Position numbers and translations under genes: made by a program | Source of the DNA: Chryseolinea lacunae | GTDB lineage: Bacteria; Bacteroidota; Bacteroidia; Cytophagales; Cyclobacteriaceae | Assembly: GCF_016735595.1 (NCBI RefSeq) | Contig: NZ_JAERRB010000005.1 | Span: 310,001 to 374,000 of the forward strand | DNA: 64,000 bases | Reading direction: 5' to 3' | Shown here: positions 61,869-64,000 of the stretch, piece by piece | Position numbering within the stretch: the stretch's first letter is position 1 | Layout of the letters: each line of letters starts with the position of its first letter | The notes under the pieces: generated by a model | Database searches by the model: none | Told to the model about the DNA's origin: nothing | Seen by the model: the letters and a program-made list of their open reading frames with translations, nothing else

Positions 61869-62930
61869 TTATGCAAGTTTCTTTTCGGCCAGCGCGGTGC
61901 CTTCTATGCGTGCCTTGATTTTGGCGAAGGCAATCTCGCGCGCGGTCGACACGTCGTCGGCAAAGGGTGAGAAGCCACAATCGTCGCAGGTGCCCAGCTG
62001 GTCGGCGGGAATCACTTTGGCGGCGTCTACAATAAGGTTGCATATTTCTTCGGGTGTTTCCACGCGTGGGTTCAGCACGTCGGTCACTCCCAGGAACACA
62101 CGTTGTCCGGGCTTCAACGATTTTTTGATGGCGGCCAGCACGCCGGCCTTGTCTTTTTCGCCTGCATATTCCAGATAGAAATTTGTGGCGTGCAGTTCGA
62201 ACAGCAGGGGAAGCAAATCGCCATAGGGCACGTCGGCACTGTGTGTTGAATCGTGATCGCCCCCAGGGCATGAGTGCACACCCAGTCGCTTGCGTTCATC
62301 TGCTGTGAAACGGTCGAGCACCTGGTTGTTAAGATCAATAAACATCTTGAGCAACCCTTTGGACGGATCGAGCTTGATGGCCAGACGCGCTTCTGTGAAA
62401 TCGATCTGAACATTGTAGGCGCCATTGTTCAAACACTTCCGGATGTCGGCTTCAGCTTCGTTCACCAGGTCGGCGATAAACTGTTCGCGCGTGTAGCCGG
62501 CAATGCCCTCCTGCGGATAGAGCAGGCTGATGGCCGACGCCGAGATCACCGCCTGCTTCACGGGAAGTTTGGTGAGTGTTTTCGCTTTGTCGAGATAGCT
62601 GTTGGCATATTGCTGATAGCGAAACGCACCGGCCGTGAGCTTTGGAAGCTGACGTGTGTGGCCATCGGCAAACGGAATCACCACGCCTCCCGGCGCAAGC
62701 TCTTTCATGCCCGAGATGGGATAGGTAACAAAGCTTGGCTTCGACTGCTCACCGTCGCTGATGACGGGCGAGCCTGTTTGCTCGAACAGCTGAATGGTTT
62801 CGGCCAGTGCCTTGTCGGTGAGCCGCGACAGTTCCTGGACGTTTATCTCTCCTTTCGAAAACGCGCCAAGCGCCTGAACAAGATAGGCCGGCCGTGGCAC
62901 GCTGCCGATGGGTTCGGTTGGTATTTTCAT
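61869..62930 (-). CDS. MetE-like (core) methionine synthase-family enzyme
   Basis: A 353-aa UroD-fold enzyme of the cobalamin-independent methionine synthase II type. It lacks the N-terminal folate-binding half of full MetE (about 750 aa). Zinc ligands fit the E. coli set: HxC in GVHSCPGGD, Glu in FYLEYAGEKD, Cys in TCDDCGFSPF. VISDGEQSKPSF is the substrate loop start. It may make methionine from homocysteine with a non-folate methyl donor, as described for core-MetE families (MesA-D), or carry out a related thiol transfer. Its place between two AhpD-like genes is unusual. Activity is inferred. Confidence 0.86.
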   Translation of the reverse strand: MKIPTEPIGSVPRPAYLVQALGAFSKGEINVQELSRLTDKALAETIQLFEQTGSPVISDGEQSKPSFVTYPISGMKELAPGGVVIPFADGHTRQLPKLTAGAFRYQQYANSYLDKAKTLTKLPVKQAVISASAISLLYPQEGIAGYTREQFIADLVNEAEADIRKCLNNGAYNVQIDFTEARLAIKLDPSKGLLKMFIDLNNQVLDRFTADERKRLGVHSCPGGDHDSTHSADVPYGDLLPLLFELHATNFYLEYAGEKDKAGVLAAIKKSLKPGQRVFLGVTDVLNPRVETPEEICNLIVDAAKVIPADQLGTCDDCGFSPFADDVSTAREIAFAKIKARIEGTALAEKKLA

Positions 62931-62958
62931 GATGTTGTGGATAAGGCGTTATAAAAAA

Positions 62959-63498
62959 CTAGAACGACATATAGCCTTGCTTGGCCAGCTTTTCGCCCAT
63001 GGGCATATAGGCTTCGTTGTTGGGTGGCGCCCAGGTTCCGAGTCCATCCACGTAGCGGTTATACATGCAGAAGGCGGCGGCGATCAGCACGGTGTCGTGA
63101 ATCTCGCGATCGGTGGCGCCTTCGCTGCGGGCCGCGGCAATGTCAGCTTCCGTTACTTTCTTTCCTCCTTGCTGAACATGCGCGGCAATGTTGAGCAATG
63201 TGCGCAGCTTGGGCGACACCTGGGTCTTCACAAAACCCAGTTTGATGTCGTCGATGAAGTTGGCGTCTTTGTTCAGGTGGGCCGCTGCCGCTGCACCGTG
63301 CGATGAGTGACAGAAATGACAATCGTTTTTATAAGAAACATACGACGCTATCATTTCGCGCTCGCCGCTGGTGAGCGTGGACTCGCCACGCAACAATATT
63401 TCCGCCAACGCGCTGAGGGGTTGACCGGTTTCTTTTCTGTAGTCCAGCAAACCTACGATGCCGGGAAGCTGGTCGTTGAGCAATTGAATGTGTGCCAT
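62959..63498 (-). CDS. AhpD-like carboxymuconolactone decarboxylase-fold protein (2)
   Basis: A 179-aa paralogue of the protein at 61281 with NDCHFCHSSH as its CxxC-x3-H site and EIHDTVLIAAAFCMYNRYVDG as the closing helix. It is the first gene of the operon, 28 bp before the MetE-like gene. The ATG at 63498 is chosen; in-frame codons up to 63615 look like leader sequence. A TTTTG at 63639-63643 and CATGTTTG at 63613-63620 (minus strand, 18-bp gap, one mismatch) form a weak promoter candidate. Confidence 0.88.
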   Translation of the reverse strand: MAHIQLLNDQLPGIVGLLDYRKETGQPLSALAEILLRGESTLTSGEREMIASYVSYKNDCHFCHSSHGAAAAAHLNKDANFIDDIKLGFVKTQVSPKLRTLLNIAAHVQQGGKKVTEADIAAARSEGATDREIHDTVLIAAAFCMYNRYVDGLGTWAPPNNEAYMPMGEKLAKQGYMSF

Positions 63499-63713
63499 AA
63501 GGGTATGATGTTTTGGTTGTTCAATAATTTGTATAGAGAAATGTGCGACGACATGAATGATCTTCATAGACTGCATGAACATATCCAGCAACAAAGCCGG
63601 CATATATCTCTGCAAACATGAGTATCAGGAAAGAAATGCAAAACGCTGAACATCGAACACATTTGTATCATCGTTCAGAAATGTTAACGAGCGGCGTTCG
63701 CCGATGCGTTTGC

Positions 63714-63992
63714 TCAGGCGAGAAGGTCAGGAGGTGGTGTCAACACAGGCAGGTCGCGAGTTGACAGGTTTGTGTGGATCACGGTGCCGAACAACATCGC
63801 CACGCTATGGTGCTGTGACGTCGGCAGCGAAGGTGATGCGGGCAAGTAGTCTTTGATAAGACCACTCAGCAATTTTAATGTCTTTTGTGACGCCGACGGA
63901 ATGTCGCACGAAAGTTTGATGAAGTCGGTCATGGCGGCGTGAAGCTGGCGTTCCTTGTGGTCTTTGATGCAGACAACATACAGGGTGTCCAT
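63714..63992 (-). CDS. Hypothetical protein at window edge
   Basis: A 92-aa frame from the ATG at 63992 to the TGA at 63714. Composition is mixed (one hydrophobic patch SVAMLFGTVIHTNL), no signal, no family recognised. It lies 215 bp upstream of and co-directional with the AhpD-MetE operon. It could be a real small gene or chance; only 8 bases of upstream sequence are visible. Confidence 0.4.
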   Translation of the reverse strand: MDTLYVVCIKDHKERQLHAAMTDFIKLSCDIPSASQKTLKLLSGLIKDYLPASPSLPTSQHHSVAMLFGTVIHTNLSTRDLPVLTPPPDLLA

Positions 63993-64000
63993 CGCTAGTT

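Overview
The window is ordinary chromosomal DNA from a member of the Bacteroidota, most likely the Cytophagales (a Chryseolinea/Ohtaekwangia-like genome is my best guess; this is inference). The evidence is the LpxC-FabZ fusion, the PorX response regulator with a PglZ domain, a DUF58/BatA cluster, DUF3822, DUF4296, DUF1573 and DUF6232 proteins, bacterial GH3 proteins, many short lipoproteins, almost no Shine-Dalgarno sequences, and several upstream boxes that fit the Bacteroidota -7 consensus TAnnTTTG. Genes are tightly packed on both strands, with repeated 4-29 bp overlaps. No tRNA, rRNA, CRISPR array, integrase, transposase or phage gene is visible.

Layout. 1-11.8 kb: fumarylacetoacetase (cut by the window edge), an RsmF-type rRNA methyltransferase, an MFS transporter, valS, a secreted protein, the overlapping operon porX-tsaE-ald, and an HD hydrolase. 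11.8-16 kb: lipid A start genes lpxD, lpxC-fabZ, lpxA and an ABC ATPase. 16-28 kb: two lipoproteins, a DUF2306 membrane protein, mutS2, DUF4296, a shortened Bat operon (DUF58, membrane protein, BatA), a GH3 acyl-adenylase overlapping a LysE-type exporter, a YggS-type PLP-binding protein and DUF423. 28-41 kb: an IPT/NHL lipoprotein, DUF1573, two NUDIX hydrolases, DUF3822, coaD, pyrE, an FAD oxidoreductase, fmt, folA, an SDR, a GT1 glycosyltransferase and a GH32 lipoprotein. 41-53 kb: a class A beta-lactamase-like lipoprotein, a SnoaL-like lipoprotein, a MacB/FtsX-type permease, a translationally coupled amidohydrolase and Tat amidase, a putative structured RNA, an esterase, and small proteins with palindromic repeats between them. 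53-64 kb: DUF6232, a CLC channel with CBS domains, an ECF sigma/anti-sigma/secreted-protein operon, a methyltransferase, an archaemetzincin-like lipoprotein with a small partner, and an operon in which a folate-domain-less MetE-like enzyme is flanked by two AhpD-like paralogues.

The parts with most promise for something undescribed are the AhpD-MetE-AhpD operon (61.3-63.5 kb), the structured RNA at 48.89-49.0 kb, the secreted archaemetzincin pair (59.9-61.1 kb), the sigma/anti-sigma/secreted-protein operon (56.0-58.7 kb), the GH3-LysE overlap (24.8-27.0 kb) and the family of long palindromes placed at gene ends. Most remaining genes are core housekeeping. All family names come from reading motifs by eye; no database search was run.
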